NCBI RefSeq assembly: GCF_049116215.1
Contig: NZ_JAGDZB010000004.1
Span: forward strand, 205,083-269,082
Reading direction: 5' to 3'
From: Shimia sp049116215
GTDB taxonomy: Bacteria > Pseudomonadota > Alphaproteobacteria > Rhodobacterales > Rhodobacteraceae
DNA: 64,000 bases
Below the pieces are notes generated by a model, which did no database searches, was not told where the DNA came from, and was given only the letters and a program-made list of their open reading frames with translations. Both the position numbers and the translations under genes were made by a program. Shown piece after piece: positions 17,323-25,381 of this stretch (the stretch's first letter is position 1; every line of letters begins with the position of its first letter).

Positions 17323-17573
17323 AGGCAGGGCTCCCTTCGTCAGGTTAGGCTAGGTTGAGTGAGGCTGCGCACCGAGGCACCAATGGTACAAGTCAGATCC
17401 GTCAGAGTCGCGGGCAGACAAGCCTTTTCCATGCGCGGTCTGCGCCAGCTGAAAGGGTGGTCATAACCACTGTCCACAGGGAAGCTCCGAATCCTGTTCT
17501 CGTGCTAGGCTCCTCTTAAGGGCTCATGAGTGGCATGTCACGAAAGGATCACAAAAGCTGTGACAATCTGCGC
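17323..17573. other. purF upstream region
   Basis: 251 bp with no gene. It presumably holds the purF promoter. A perfect inverted repeat GTGGT-CATA-ACCAC lies at 17457-17470, and a TGTCAC/GTGACA pair lies near 17535-17562. I do not recognise a riboswitch; no purine aptamer pattern is evident. Confidence 0.4.
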
Positions 17574-17849
17574 TCAGGTTTGTTTTGCCATGCGGATCAA
17601 CACCAGAACCACCGCCGCGCCGAGCATCGATTGAAACACCGAACTGATGAAGCCTCCGCCAAAGGAAAACCCAAGTAAGGGCAAGGCAAAATTGGCCAAA
17701 ATCGCTCCGCCGATGCCGAGGATCACATTGCCAACCAAGCCGAAACCACCACCCCGCACAAGTTTTCCAGCCAGCCAACCGGCCAAGCCGCCAATGATCA
17801 CCGCACTGAAAATGCCTGAAAACAGCTGTGCGTCTGTGGTGCCTTCCAT
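17574..17849 (-). CDS. GlsB/YeaQ/YmgE family small membrane protein
   Basis: 91 residues, three hydrophobic segments with GGLAGWLAGKLVRGGGFGLV and NVILGIGGAILANFALPLLG, the glycine-rich pattern of transglycosylase-associated proteins (Pfam Transgly_assoc). Function is poorly defined; members are often stress-induced. It lies 22 bp downstream of the TAXI gene on the same strand. Confidence 0.85.
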   Translation of the reverse strand: MEGTTDAQLFSGIFSAVIIGGLAGWLAGKLVRGGGFGLVGNVILGIGGAILANFALPLLGFSFGGGFISSVFQSMLGAAVVLVLIRMAKQT

Positions 17850-17871
17850 AGTGTCTCTCCTTAGGAACAGC

Positions 17872-19134
17872 TCAACTCAGCTGCGTTTCCAAATGTTTGA
17901 TGCGTTTCTGAACCAGATCAATGTGCATGCGGGCGTGATAGGCCGTTTGGCGATAGGCCGGAGGCAATTTTAACTGCGAAATCCGGTGATCTACTTCTTC
18001 CAGCTCTTCGGACATGCCCGTCAATTCCTCTGCTGTGCATTTCGGCCCCATCTGTGCCTCAATTTCACGGATGCGCCCGTAGTGCTTCCACACCTGCCAG
18101 CCGCGGAAATAGGCGTAAATCATTGGCAACACCCGCAGAAGCGGTAGCAGCAAGAACAGGATGGGCAAGGTTAGCAGGAACAATCGATTGACCTGCGCCG
18201 CCATCCAATAGGGCAACAGGCTGTGCCAGGTGCTTGGCCCGTCTTCGATCAACTGTCGCGCCACGCTGTTTTCCGGGATGCCAATGCCACGTGGCTCCGG
18301 GAAAGTGCCACGCGGAGTCAGCACATCATGCCCGCGATGCAGTTCTTTAGCCGCCATGGTCAGCCGGTTGACCAATGCCGGATGCAAATTGGGGTCAATC
18401 ACCAGCTGCGCTTTAAGGGCCAGCAATTGCCGCGTCTCAGTGGGTTGTACCGGGTTCAGTGAGACCCCTCCCGTGGGCACTTCCACCAGGTCTGCATAGT
18501 CCAAATGCCGGGCAATCGCATTGGTGTAGGACAGGTGTAAAATGTCGATGTCGTCATACCCAAAGGCCTGTCGTAGGTACGGCGCTTCGATGCTGCTGAC
18601 AAAAAACGCCATGTCGATGTCACCGGCCCGCAACGCAAATATGGCTTGCGAGAAGCCCAGATCAACCAGAGTGTTTGCCCCCTTTGCCATGCCAACAGCG
18701 GATTGGAAGTCAGAAAAAGCCACCGCTGTCCCTGAGCCTGTTTTGCCGGCGGCAATTGTGAGATCGCGCCACAAAGCCGGGTTTGACGGAATATCATGAC
18801 CGCTATGCGCCAGGAAAATCATCGGCTCATAAAACACGCCACCAATCGATTCTGCGGTGCCATCAACCACACCCACACCAGCTTGCAAAAACGCCGCATC
18901 AACCAGATTGCCAGACATCATCTCCGCGTTGTCCACGGAGCCATTGGTGTGCACAATCTGCACATCAATGCCGTCACGGGCCAGCACCTCCTGATACCGT
19001 TCCGCCATAAGCGTGTAGGCACCGCCTTGTGTCCCTGCCGCCAGTCTTACCGTGTTTGGAGGGAGTAACATAAACAGCACCAAGGACACACAAACGGCGA
19101 GGCTCAAGGTGGTGATGAATATCCAAAGTCGCAT
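17872..19134 (-). CDS. TAXI-family solute-binding protein with C-terminal membrane segment
   Basis: 420 residues. An N-terminal membrane anchor (LWIFITTLSLAVCVSLVLFM) precedes a TAXI substrate-binding domain (VRLAAGTQGGAYTLMAERYQ; DAAFLQAGVGVVDGT). Unlike transport binding proteins, it has a second membrane helix pair near residues 318-345 (LFLLTLPILFLLLPLLRVLP) and a cytoplasmic coiled-coil tail (LTGMSEELEEVDHRISQLKL). No TRAP permease gene is nearby. A sensory or structural role is an inference. ATG 19134 begins at the membrane anchor; the longer frame to 19248 lacks support. Confidence 0.82.
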   Translation of the reverse strand: MRLWIFITTLSLAVCVSLVLFMLLPPNTVRLAAGTQGGAYTLMAERYQEVLARDGIDVQIVHTNGSVDNAEMMSGNLVDAAFLQAGVGVVDGTAESIGGVFYEPMIFLAHSGHDIPSNPALWRDLTIAAGKTGSGTAVAFSDFQSAVGMAKGANTLVDLGFSQAIFALRAGDIDMAFFVSSIEAPYLRQAFGYDDIDILHLSYTNAIARHLDYADLVEVPTGGVSLNPVQPTETRQLLALKAQLVIDPNLHPALVNRLTMAAKELHRGHDVLTPRGTFPEPRGIGIPENSVARQLIEDGPSTWHSLLPYWMAAQVNRLFLLTLPILFLLLPLLRVLPMIYAYFRGWQVWKHYGRIREIEAQMGPKCTAEELTGMSEELEEVDHRISQLKLPPAYRQTAYHARMHIDLVQKRIKHLETQLS

Positions 19135-19269
19135 GGTAAAGCTGCCAAAACATTCCGATTTTTGCGACGGTATCCCCCCATCGCGTGGCAAACAAGTGCC
19201 CAGACCGTCGCGCAGCAAAAAGCCCGCAACCATGTGGCGCGGGCTCATGTCTTACTGATGTGGTGGCGC

Positions 19270-19824
19270 TTACTGTTCGCAGACGCCCACAAGTTCTTCA
19301 TATTGTGTGGTGATCCAACCCAGCGCTTGCTGTGGGTCGCGGTCGTCAATCCGGCGCGTGATGCGGCTGAACACAGCGGCAGAGCGGCTGTCGTCCACCA
19401 TCGCCACAGATTGGCTGGTGATCACGGTTTCATACACAAAGAAGGCAATGGCTACCAACAGGATGCCGCGCAAAACACCAAAGATAAAACCAAGCCCCTG
19501 GTCAATGCCGCCAAGCGCAGATCGCTGCACGATGGAGGAAAACAGCGGTGTGAACAGCGAAACCACAATCAGCGCCAGTGCAAACACACCGGCAAAGGCG
19601 GCGATGATCGACAATTCACAGCTGTCGGACAAATATTGCCCCAAAACCGGAATTTCTTTGACCATCGGTTGTAATGTGCCGGCAAACATAAAGGCCAAAA
19701 TCGCGGCGGCGATCCACCCTGCGATGGCCATGCCTTCGCGCACAACACCTCGGCTATAGGCCAGCAGCGCTGAAACGATGATCACACCTGCGACCACGGC
19801 ATCGATAATTGTGAAGCCTTCCAT
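19270..19824 (-). CDS. cvpA: CvpA family membrane protein
   Basis: 184 residues, four membrane segments. The N-terminus FTIIDAVVAGVIIVSALLAY and SRGVVREGMAIAGWIAAAIL match CvpA (colicin V production). Often linked with purF; here purF lies about 2 kb downstream beyond two other genes. Directly downstream of radA with 59 bp between them. Molecular function is not settled in the family. Confidence 0.92.
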   Translation of the reverse strand: MEGFTIIDAVVAGVIIVSALLAYSRGVVREGMAIAGWIAAAILAFMFAGTLQPMVKEIPVLGQYLSDSCELSIIAAFAGVFALALIVVSLFTPLFSSIVQRSALGGIDQGLGFIFGVLRGILLVAIAFFVYETVITSQSVAMVDDSRSAAVFSRITRRIDDRDPQQALGWITTQYEELVGVCEQ

Positions 19825-19883
19825 GTATTCTCGTCCCCTTTGACCGCCCCCGGCCAGATTTTCACTTTTTAACTCTCGGCCTG

Positions 19884-21251
19884 TCAGCCCGCTCCGAATA
19901 CCTCTCCCACAAAGCTTGCCAAATCCCCAATGCGGTTGAGATTGATACCTTCAACTTTCGCGGATTTGCCACCTTTCGGAGCGATTGCGGACGTGAAACC
20001 AAGTTTTTGGGCTTCTTTCAACCTATTTTCCGTCTGACTGACCGATCTGAGGGCCCCGGAGAGGCTGATTTCGCCAAAAACCACGGTCTCGGCGGGTAGG
20101 GCGCTGTCCTCGCGCGCGGAGATCAGCGCACAGGCCACCGCGAGATCCGCTGCCGGTTCGGAAATTTTCATGCCGCCAGCCACGTTCAGATACACATCCA
20201 ACCCGGCAAAGGGAATTCCGCAGCGTGATTCTAGCACCGCGAGAATCATCGCCAACCGTCCGCTGTCCCAGCCCACAACCGTGCGGCGGGACTGGCTGTG
20301 CGGCGAGGGTGCGACCAAAGCCTGCAACTCGATCAACACGGGGCGTGTGCCTTCAATGCCAGCAAACACCACGCTGCCGGGGCTTGGCGCACCGCGATCT
20401 GCCAGGAACAGTGCACTTGGGTTGGCCACTTCGGCCAGACCACGACCGGTCATTTCAAACACGCCAATTTCATCCGCCGGACCAAAGCGGTTTTTCACAG
20501 CGCGCAGAATCCGGAACTGATGTCCGCGCTCGCCTTCAAAATAGAGCACTGTATCCACCATGTGTTCCACCACGCGGGGACCGGCGATCTGCCCTTCTTT
20601 GGTCACGTGCCCGACCAGAACAATCGCCATGCCTTTGCGTTTGGCAAAAGCGGTCAACTCATGTGCGGCTGCGCGCACCTGACTGACAGAGCCGGGCGCG
20701 CTGGCAACAGAGTCGCTCCACATGGTTTGAATGGAATCGATGATCGCCAATTGCGGCTTTTCAGCTTCCAACGTGGTCAGGATATCGCGCAGGTTTGTGT
20801 CGGCAGCCAACAAAACCGGACTTTCGGTCAACCCCAAACGCTGCGCCCGCATCCGCACTTGTGCACTGGCTTCTTCGCCGCTTACGTAAATGGTTTTTAC
20901 GCCTTGCCGTGCAAATCGGGCCGCCGCTTGAAGCAGCAACGTGGATTTACCAATCCCCGGATCACCGCCTACCAGAATGGCGCTTGCGGGCACCAGCCCG
21001 CCGCCCAAAACACGATCAAGTTCTTTCACGCCACTTAAGGTGCGCGGGGGAGGGGCCTCCTCGGTGCGCAGATCGGACAGTTCAATGCGCCGCCCTTTTC
21101 CCGTGCCCAGCGATGATCCTGATGGGCCAGCGCCAAACGGCGCCTCTTCCACAATGGTGTTCCATTCGCCGCAGCCTTCGCATCGACCGGACCATTTGGA
21201 AAACTGTGCGCCACAACTGGAGCAATTGAATTGGGTTTTGCTTTTTGCCAT
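19884..21251 (-). CDS. radA: DNA repair protein RadA
   Basis: 455 residues. A C4 zinc finger (FNCSSCGAQFSKWSGRCEGC), Walker A GGDPGIGKSTLLLQ near 95, the RadA KNRFG motif (VKNRFGPADEIGVF near 250) and a C-terminal Lon-like domain. It acts as a branch-migration helicase in recombination. ATG 21251 starts just ahead of the zinc finger; the six-residue longer frame overlaps the PqiA-like gene. Co-directional with cvpA. Confidence 0.95.
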   Translation of the reverse strand: MAKSKTQFNCSSCGAQFSKWSGRCEGCGEWNTIVEEAPFGAGPSGSSLGTGKGRRIELSDLRTEEAPPPRTLSGVKELDRVLGGGLVPASAILVGGDPGIGKSTLLLQAAARFARQGVKTIYVSGEEASAQVRMRAQRLGLTESPVLLAADTNLRDILTTLEAEKPQLAIIDSIQTMWSDSVASAPGSVSQVRAAAHELTAFAKRKGMAIVLVGHVTKEGQIAGPRVVEHMVDTVLYFEGERGHQFRILRAVKNRFGPADEIGVFEMTGRGLAEVANPSALFLADRGAPSPGSVVFAGIEGTRPVLIELQALVAPSPHSQSRRTVVGWDSGRLAMILAVLESRCGIPFAGLDVYLNVAGGMKISEPAADLAVACALISAREDSALPAETVVFGEISLSGALRSVSQTENRLKEAQKLGFTSAIAPKGGKSAKVEGINLNRIGDLASFVGEVFGAG

Positions 21252-21268
21252 GTTCTCGTTTTGGACCA

Positions 21269-21703
21269 CTACCGCTTGCGGGTCAAATGACTAATCGCCA
21301 GCGAGGCCAAAACGCAGGCGGAAAATAGGTACAATCCCCACCCGGTTTCCACTGTGACCCGACCGGCGCCTTTCACAATCACAACATATAGTGCGATCAA
21401 AAACACATCTGCCATGGCCAGTTTGCCCAGCCATTCCAGCGCCGGCAGCACCTTGCGCCGCATCATGCCAAATTGAATCAGCGCAAGCCCGATCACCTTC
21501 ATATACGGCGCAAAAATGGCCAGAAAGGTTACAAGCAACGCCAGCGCGACGTCCGTGTCCCACAACGACTGTAGGCCGGACACAATCGAAATCTCGCTCA
21601 ACCCAAACAGTGGCAACAGCCCGGCCCGCATCAATGGTGCAAACCAAGCGATGGGAAAAAGGATCAGCAAAGACAGATTGCACAGGCGCAAAGCGTGGGT
21701 CAT
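21269..21703 (-). CDS. Paraquat-inducible protein A domain membrane protein
   Basis: 144 residues, four membrane helices: SLLILFPIAWFAPLMRAGLL, ALALLVTFLAIFAPYMKVIG, LAMADVFLIALYVVIVKGAG and a C-terminal helix. This is a single PqiA-like domain, shorter than the duplicated PqiA of enterobacteria. No pqiB neighbour. Its role may be lipid or membrane homeostasis, by family inference only. Confidence 0.82.
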   Translation of the reverse strand: MTHALRLCNLSLLILFPIAWFAPLMRAGLLPLFGLSEISIVSGLQSLWDTDVALALLVTFLAIFAPYMKVIGLALIQFGMMRRKVLPALEWLGKLAMADVFLIALYVVIVKGAGRVTVETGWGLYLFSACVLASLAISHLTRKR

Positions 21704-21937
21704 GGCGTTAGAGCTATGCGCAACCTTTGGTCAACGCAAGCTGTGACCTTCGGGGAATTTTGTACCTCGCTTCCCGCCGACATCCTATTCTTGGAGGTTG
21801 CCTCACCGCCGCAAAACCACACGATGGCCGATCCGTTTAGGCGTGCGGCACCGAACTTTCCTGAACCCGATTTGCGCCATTTCCGTTTCTAACGCAGCAC
21901 AGCGGTGAAAGTCTTTGGTTGCGACACCTGCGCGCTC
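21704..21937. other. Gene-free region between PqiA-like and HlyD genes
   Basis: 234 bp, between the 3' end of the export operon and the start of the PqiA-like gene (both minus). Only a poorly supported small plus-strand frame is present. It likely carries the promoter for the PqiA-like/radA/cvpA genes. No clear terminator hairpin seen. Confidence 0.35.
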
Positions 21938-23242
21938 CTAATCTTGCAGAGCCAAGTTCAGAAACTGCACAAACGGTCCGATCAAATAATCCGCCAATGT
22001 CATCTCTCGACCCGTAAAAACAAGGTGCACCGGCATGTCGTTGGTCAAGTTCAGGTAATCCCCCATTTCCTGACGCAGGTGATTTTGGTCCTGCGCGTTC
22101 ATCACCGCGACCCCGTCATAGCCCACAACCGCGTTGTTCTGATCGCGCCGGGCTTCCGGTGACAGGGATGTCAGCGTGACGCGCACCTTAGGATGGTTGC
22201 GCTGCGGCAGGCCGGTCACGGTCAAATAGCCCTGCATCCCAACCCGGAGTTGGTCGATGGTCTGCGGATGGGCAAGGAAGGCCACATCCAATGTGTCCGA
22301 CGCGCGCGCCAACGTCATAACTGTGTCGCCTTGCGCAATCACCATGGCCGCTGTGTCATAGGGCAGAGACGCCACGATGCCATCATCCGGTGCACGGATA
22401 TCTGCCTGATCGATCTGCGCAGACAGCCGCAACATCTGAAGCCGTAGGCGCGGGATCGCCTCCTCCAGTTGCGCCTGCCGGTCCAGAATATTCTGGCGGA
22501 ACTCCAACTTGTCACGGGCCAGCTGCAGCTTGGCCTGTGTGGCTTGGCTGTCCAAAGACGCTATCTCCGCCTGTTCTCGGGCAAGACTGGCTTGGATGTC
22601 GAGAATGCTCTCCTTAAGGGCGTCGGTTTCGGCTGTGCGCAGGGCGCCCCGATTTGCCAAAGTTGTGTAGCGGTCCAGACAGGCCTGCATCGAGGTCTGC
22701 CGGTTTGTGAGGTGTTGCAGGCTGGCGTGATGGCGCTCTGCGCGCTGCCGTAAGGAAATCTCCAATTGATGTGTCATATCGGTGCGCAAAGTCAAAACGT
22801 CCCGCCTGACCTGCATGCGCTGTAAGGCCAGCTGCGTTTGAGGCGCCAACAGACCAGCCTGTTGCGCCGTCAAGTCGCCGTCTAAAGCCGACCGCAGCGC
22901 GGTGCGCTCTTCTTGCATCGGCGCCAAAGTGGCCTGCATCTCACCTAGCTCGGCTTCAGCGTCCGATATGTCCAGTTGCATGAGAATTTGGCCTTTGGTG
23001 ACTGTGTCATGAGGCGCAACAAGAACCTTGGCGATCTTGCCGCCAAAGCGGTGCTGAATGTCCAGGCTGGGCTTACGTGTGTGCAAGTGGCCACTTGCCG
23101 AGACCGACGTCGCAAGCGGCACAAGACAGGCCCAAAGACCCCAAATGGCCAGGACACACACAATGGTGTAGAGCCCGATCCGGAGCGGTTGGGTGACCTG
23201 AGGTGGCAGACCTCCATCAGACCTGGGGGACATGTGGGCCAT
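21938..23242 (-). CDS. Type I secretion periplasmic adaptor (HlyD/PrtE family)
   Basis: About 434 residues. One N-terminal membrane helix (IGLYTIVCVLAIWGLWACLV), a barrel-sandwich segment (IQHRFGGKIAKVLVAPHDTV, KGQILMQLD), a long coiled coil of roughly residues 100-270, and a C-terminal beta-barrel (ADIRAPDDGIVASLPYDTAA). It links the inner-membrane ABC exporter to an outer-membrane TolC. ATG 23242 is used; a TTG at 23254 overlapping the ABC stop is possible. Last gene of the RTX-export operon; no tolC here. Confidence 0.9.
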   Translation of the reverse strand: MAHMSPRSDGGLPPQVTQPLRIGLYTIVCVLAIWGLWACLVPLATSVSASGHLHTRKPSLDIQHRFGGKIAKVLVAPHDTVTKGQILMQLDISDAEAELGEMQATLAPMQEERTALRSALDGDLTAQQAGLLAPQTQLALQRMQVRRDVLTLRTDMTHQLEISLRQRAERHHASLQHLTNRQTSMQACLDRYTTLANRGALRTAETDALKESILDIQASLAREQAEIASLDSQATQAKLQLARDKLEFRQNILDRQAQLEEAIPRLRLQMLRLSAQIDQADIRAPDDGIVASLPYDTAAMVIAQGDTVMTLARASDTLDVAFLAHPQTIDQLRVGMQGYLTVTGLPQRNHPKVRVTLTSLSPEARRDQNNAVVGYDGVAVMNAQDQNHLRQEMGDYLNLTNDMPVHLVFTGREMTLADYLIGPFVQFLNLALQD

Positions 23243-23250
23243 CTCTGTAC

Positions 23251-25374
23251 TCAATGTGCCGTCATCCCATTGAGCGGTTTGACGGCTGTGGAAAGTGCGG
23301 CGCGGTAAACCGATTGCCCGTCTCGGTTTTGCACGTCAAAGTCCTCGCTTAACTGGGAGAGCATGGCAATTGCGGCTTCGTCACGTGGAAGGTTTGACAT
23401 GTTGGCCTCCGGTTGCCGCATCAGGTGTGCGACTCGCTGCACAGTTTTATCTGCCTGTGTTGTTCGGTTTTCCGTCAATGAGATTTCACACCGGTGGTCG
23501 TTGAGGAATCGAAACAGAAACACCGCCGTGCGTTGCGTGTCACGCGGGCCATCCTCCAGAGCCAGATTAAACAGTTCGCTGGCAATCAGTTCTGCCCGCT
23601 GTGACAGCGTGGCATCATTGCTACGGGAAAACTGTGCCCCAACCCAATCGGTGACGTCTTGCAAACTGGCACTCAAAATCGGCACTTCCAGCCGGCGGCG
23701 ACCGCTGCTCATCCGGCCCAAAACGTCGCTCCGCGGGCCAAAGTCTGCCAAACGCCCCTTGTCGAGCGCCAACACGTGATCGGCCAGGCCCATGAGCCCT
23801 GATCGGTGGATGACCATCACAATAGTGGTGCGCTGCTTTTTGAGACGGGCAAGAACCGCGCACAATTGCCTCTCACCGGCCGCATCTAACAAAGCGTTGG
23901 GTTCATCCAAAAACAGGTAGCGCGGTTGATGAAAGATCGCCCGGGCCAGTGCCACGCGTTGCTTTTGCCCCGCTGACAACACAAACGGTGAGGCGCCAAT
24001 ATCTGTGTCATAAGACTGTGGCAGAGCCGAAATTAAGCCATGCACCCCGGCTGTCTGTGCCGCCGCGATCACCCGCTTGTCGTTTGGATCAGTGGCAAAG
24101 CCACAGATGTTGTCTGCGAGGGTGCCGTGAAACAGCTGTGCCCGTTGCGGCAGATAGCCAATATGAGCGGTTTGGCTGTCTGTCGGCAGCGTATCGACTG
24201 CTGTTTCGTCCAGCCAGACGGTGCCAATGGGGCAGGGCGTCACCCCGGCAAGTGCCTCTAAAAGCGTGGATTTGCCACTGCCGGAGGCGCCAACAATGGC
24301 AAGGCAGCTGCCTGGAGAGAGGGAAAAGCTGATCCGATCGAGGCGCGGCAGTGCGCCGCCGCCTCTGGGCGAGATCAGTCCTTCACATTTTAAGGCACCG
24401 CCCAACCCGTCAATTTCTGTGCCGGCCGGGGGCAGGCACACTGGCAATTCGCGCAAAGAAGCCATGCTTTGTCTGGCGTGTTTCAGGTCATGTATGCTGG
24501 CAAAAACCGCCTCAAAACTGCCAACAGTTTTGGTGAGGATCAAACTGGCAGCAATCATGCCCCCTGCGCTCAATGCGCCTTCCACCACCAATGCGGCCCC
24601 AAGGCTCAGTGCCAAGAGCTGTGTCAAGCTACGCAAATAAGTCTCCAGACTGGTGGTCGCGACACGCCTCGGGGTCATTTGATCCTGTAGGTGGCTGCGG
24701 TTTTTTTTGGCGGCAAAGAAGCGCTGGAACAGGTTTTGGCTCAGGCCGGAGAGGGCGGGGTGGGCTGACACTTTCTGCGCGTCGCGCATTGCGCAGGATT
24801 CGTGGTCTTGGGCCGCACGCAAGGAAGAGCGCAGGCCGGCACCCGTGATGTGCGACGTCAATCGAATGGCTGCGGCCAGCGCGATCAGCGCCGCAGCAAG
24901 GGCCGCAAACCAGGGATGGATCAGCCACAGAACCAAGGTGAACACCGGCAACCACGGCAGGCTGAGTACCGCGCGGGCCGCCGGACCTTCTAAAGCGGTG
25001 TTGATGTCGTTGACCTGTGCCAACAGTGGCTGTCGATGATTGAGCGGTTGGGCGAGGACCATCGGCGCGCAGAGCCGTTCGCACCAGCGGGCCGTGCGTT
25101 GCAGGCTGGTGTCGCGCAGCCCATCCACGAAGGACTGGAGCATAAGTGCCGTTGCGGCGATGCTCAGCAGCAAAAGTAAAGTTTGCAAGTTTCCGGTGGG
25201 CAAGACTCGGTCCAGCACCTGCATCATAAAAATCGGGCTGACCAAGATAGCCAGGTTCGAAATTGCACTCAGCACAAGCAACGGCGTGATCAGCCGGGTG
25301 ATTTCATGCAGGGGCGCGCTCGTGGGTCCCGGCGCAGGTCCGTCGGTGGGGGCGACATGTGTTGACTTGGTCAT
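23251..25374 (-). CDS. Type I secretion ABC permease/ATPase with C-terminal extension
   Basis: About 707 residues, a PrtD-like fusion of a six-helix membrane domain (LLVLSAISNLAILVSPIFMM, QVLDRVLPTGN) and an ATPase: Walker A AIVGASGSGKSTLLEAL, signature VLSAGQKQRVALARAIF, Walker B YLFLDEPNALLDAAG. No N-terminal C39 peptidase domain, as expected for RTX substrates. Unusually, about 145 residues follow the ATPase, including helices such as SQRAELIASELFNLALEDGP and DEAAIAMLSQLSEDFDVQNR. It starts 8 bp after the RTX stop and overlaps or abuts the HlyD start. Confidence 0.9.
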   Translation of the reverse strand: MTKSTHVAPTDGPAPGPTSAPLHEITRLITPLLVLSAISNLAILVSPIFMMQVLDRVLPTGNLQTLLLLLSIAATALMLQSFVDGLRDTSLQRTARWCERLCAPMVLAQPLNHRQPLLAQVNDINTALEGPAARAVLSLPWLPVFTLVLWLIHPWFAALAAALIALAAAIRLTSHITGAGLRSSLRAAQDHESCAMRDAQKVSAHPALSGLSQNLFQRFFAAKKNRSHLQDQMTPRRVATTSLETYLRSLTQLLALSLGAALVVEGALSAGGMIAASLILTKTVGSFEAVFASIHDLKHARQSMASLRELPVCLPPAGTEIDGLGGALKCEGLISPRGGGALPRLDRISFSLSPGSCLAIVGASGSGKSTLLEALAGVTPCPIGTVWLDETAVDTLPTDSQTAHIGYLPQRAQLFHGTLADNICGFATDPNDKRVIAAAQTAGVHGLISALPQSYDTDIGASPFVLSAGQKQRVALARAIFHQPRYLFLDEPNALLDAAGERQLCAVLARLKKQRTTIVMVIHRSGLMGLADHVLALDKGRLADFGPRSDVLGRMSSGRRRLEVPILSASLQDVTDWVGAQFSRSNDATLSQRAELIASELFNLALEDGPRDTQRTAVFLFRFLNDHRCEISLTENRTTQADKTVQRVAHLMRQPEANMSNLPRDEAAIAMLSQLSEDFDVQNRDGQSVYRAALSTAVKPLNGMTAH

Positions 25375-25381
25375 GGTCACC

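Noticed and set aside
17323..17573. Purine riboswitch ahead of purF
   Set aside because: No three-helix aptamer pattern could be drawn from the sequence.
21825..21892. Small plus-strand frame (22 residues) between PqiA-like and HlyD genes
   Set aside because: Poorly placed ribosome-binding site and no independent support.
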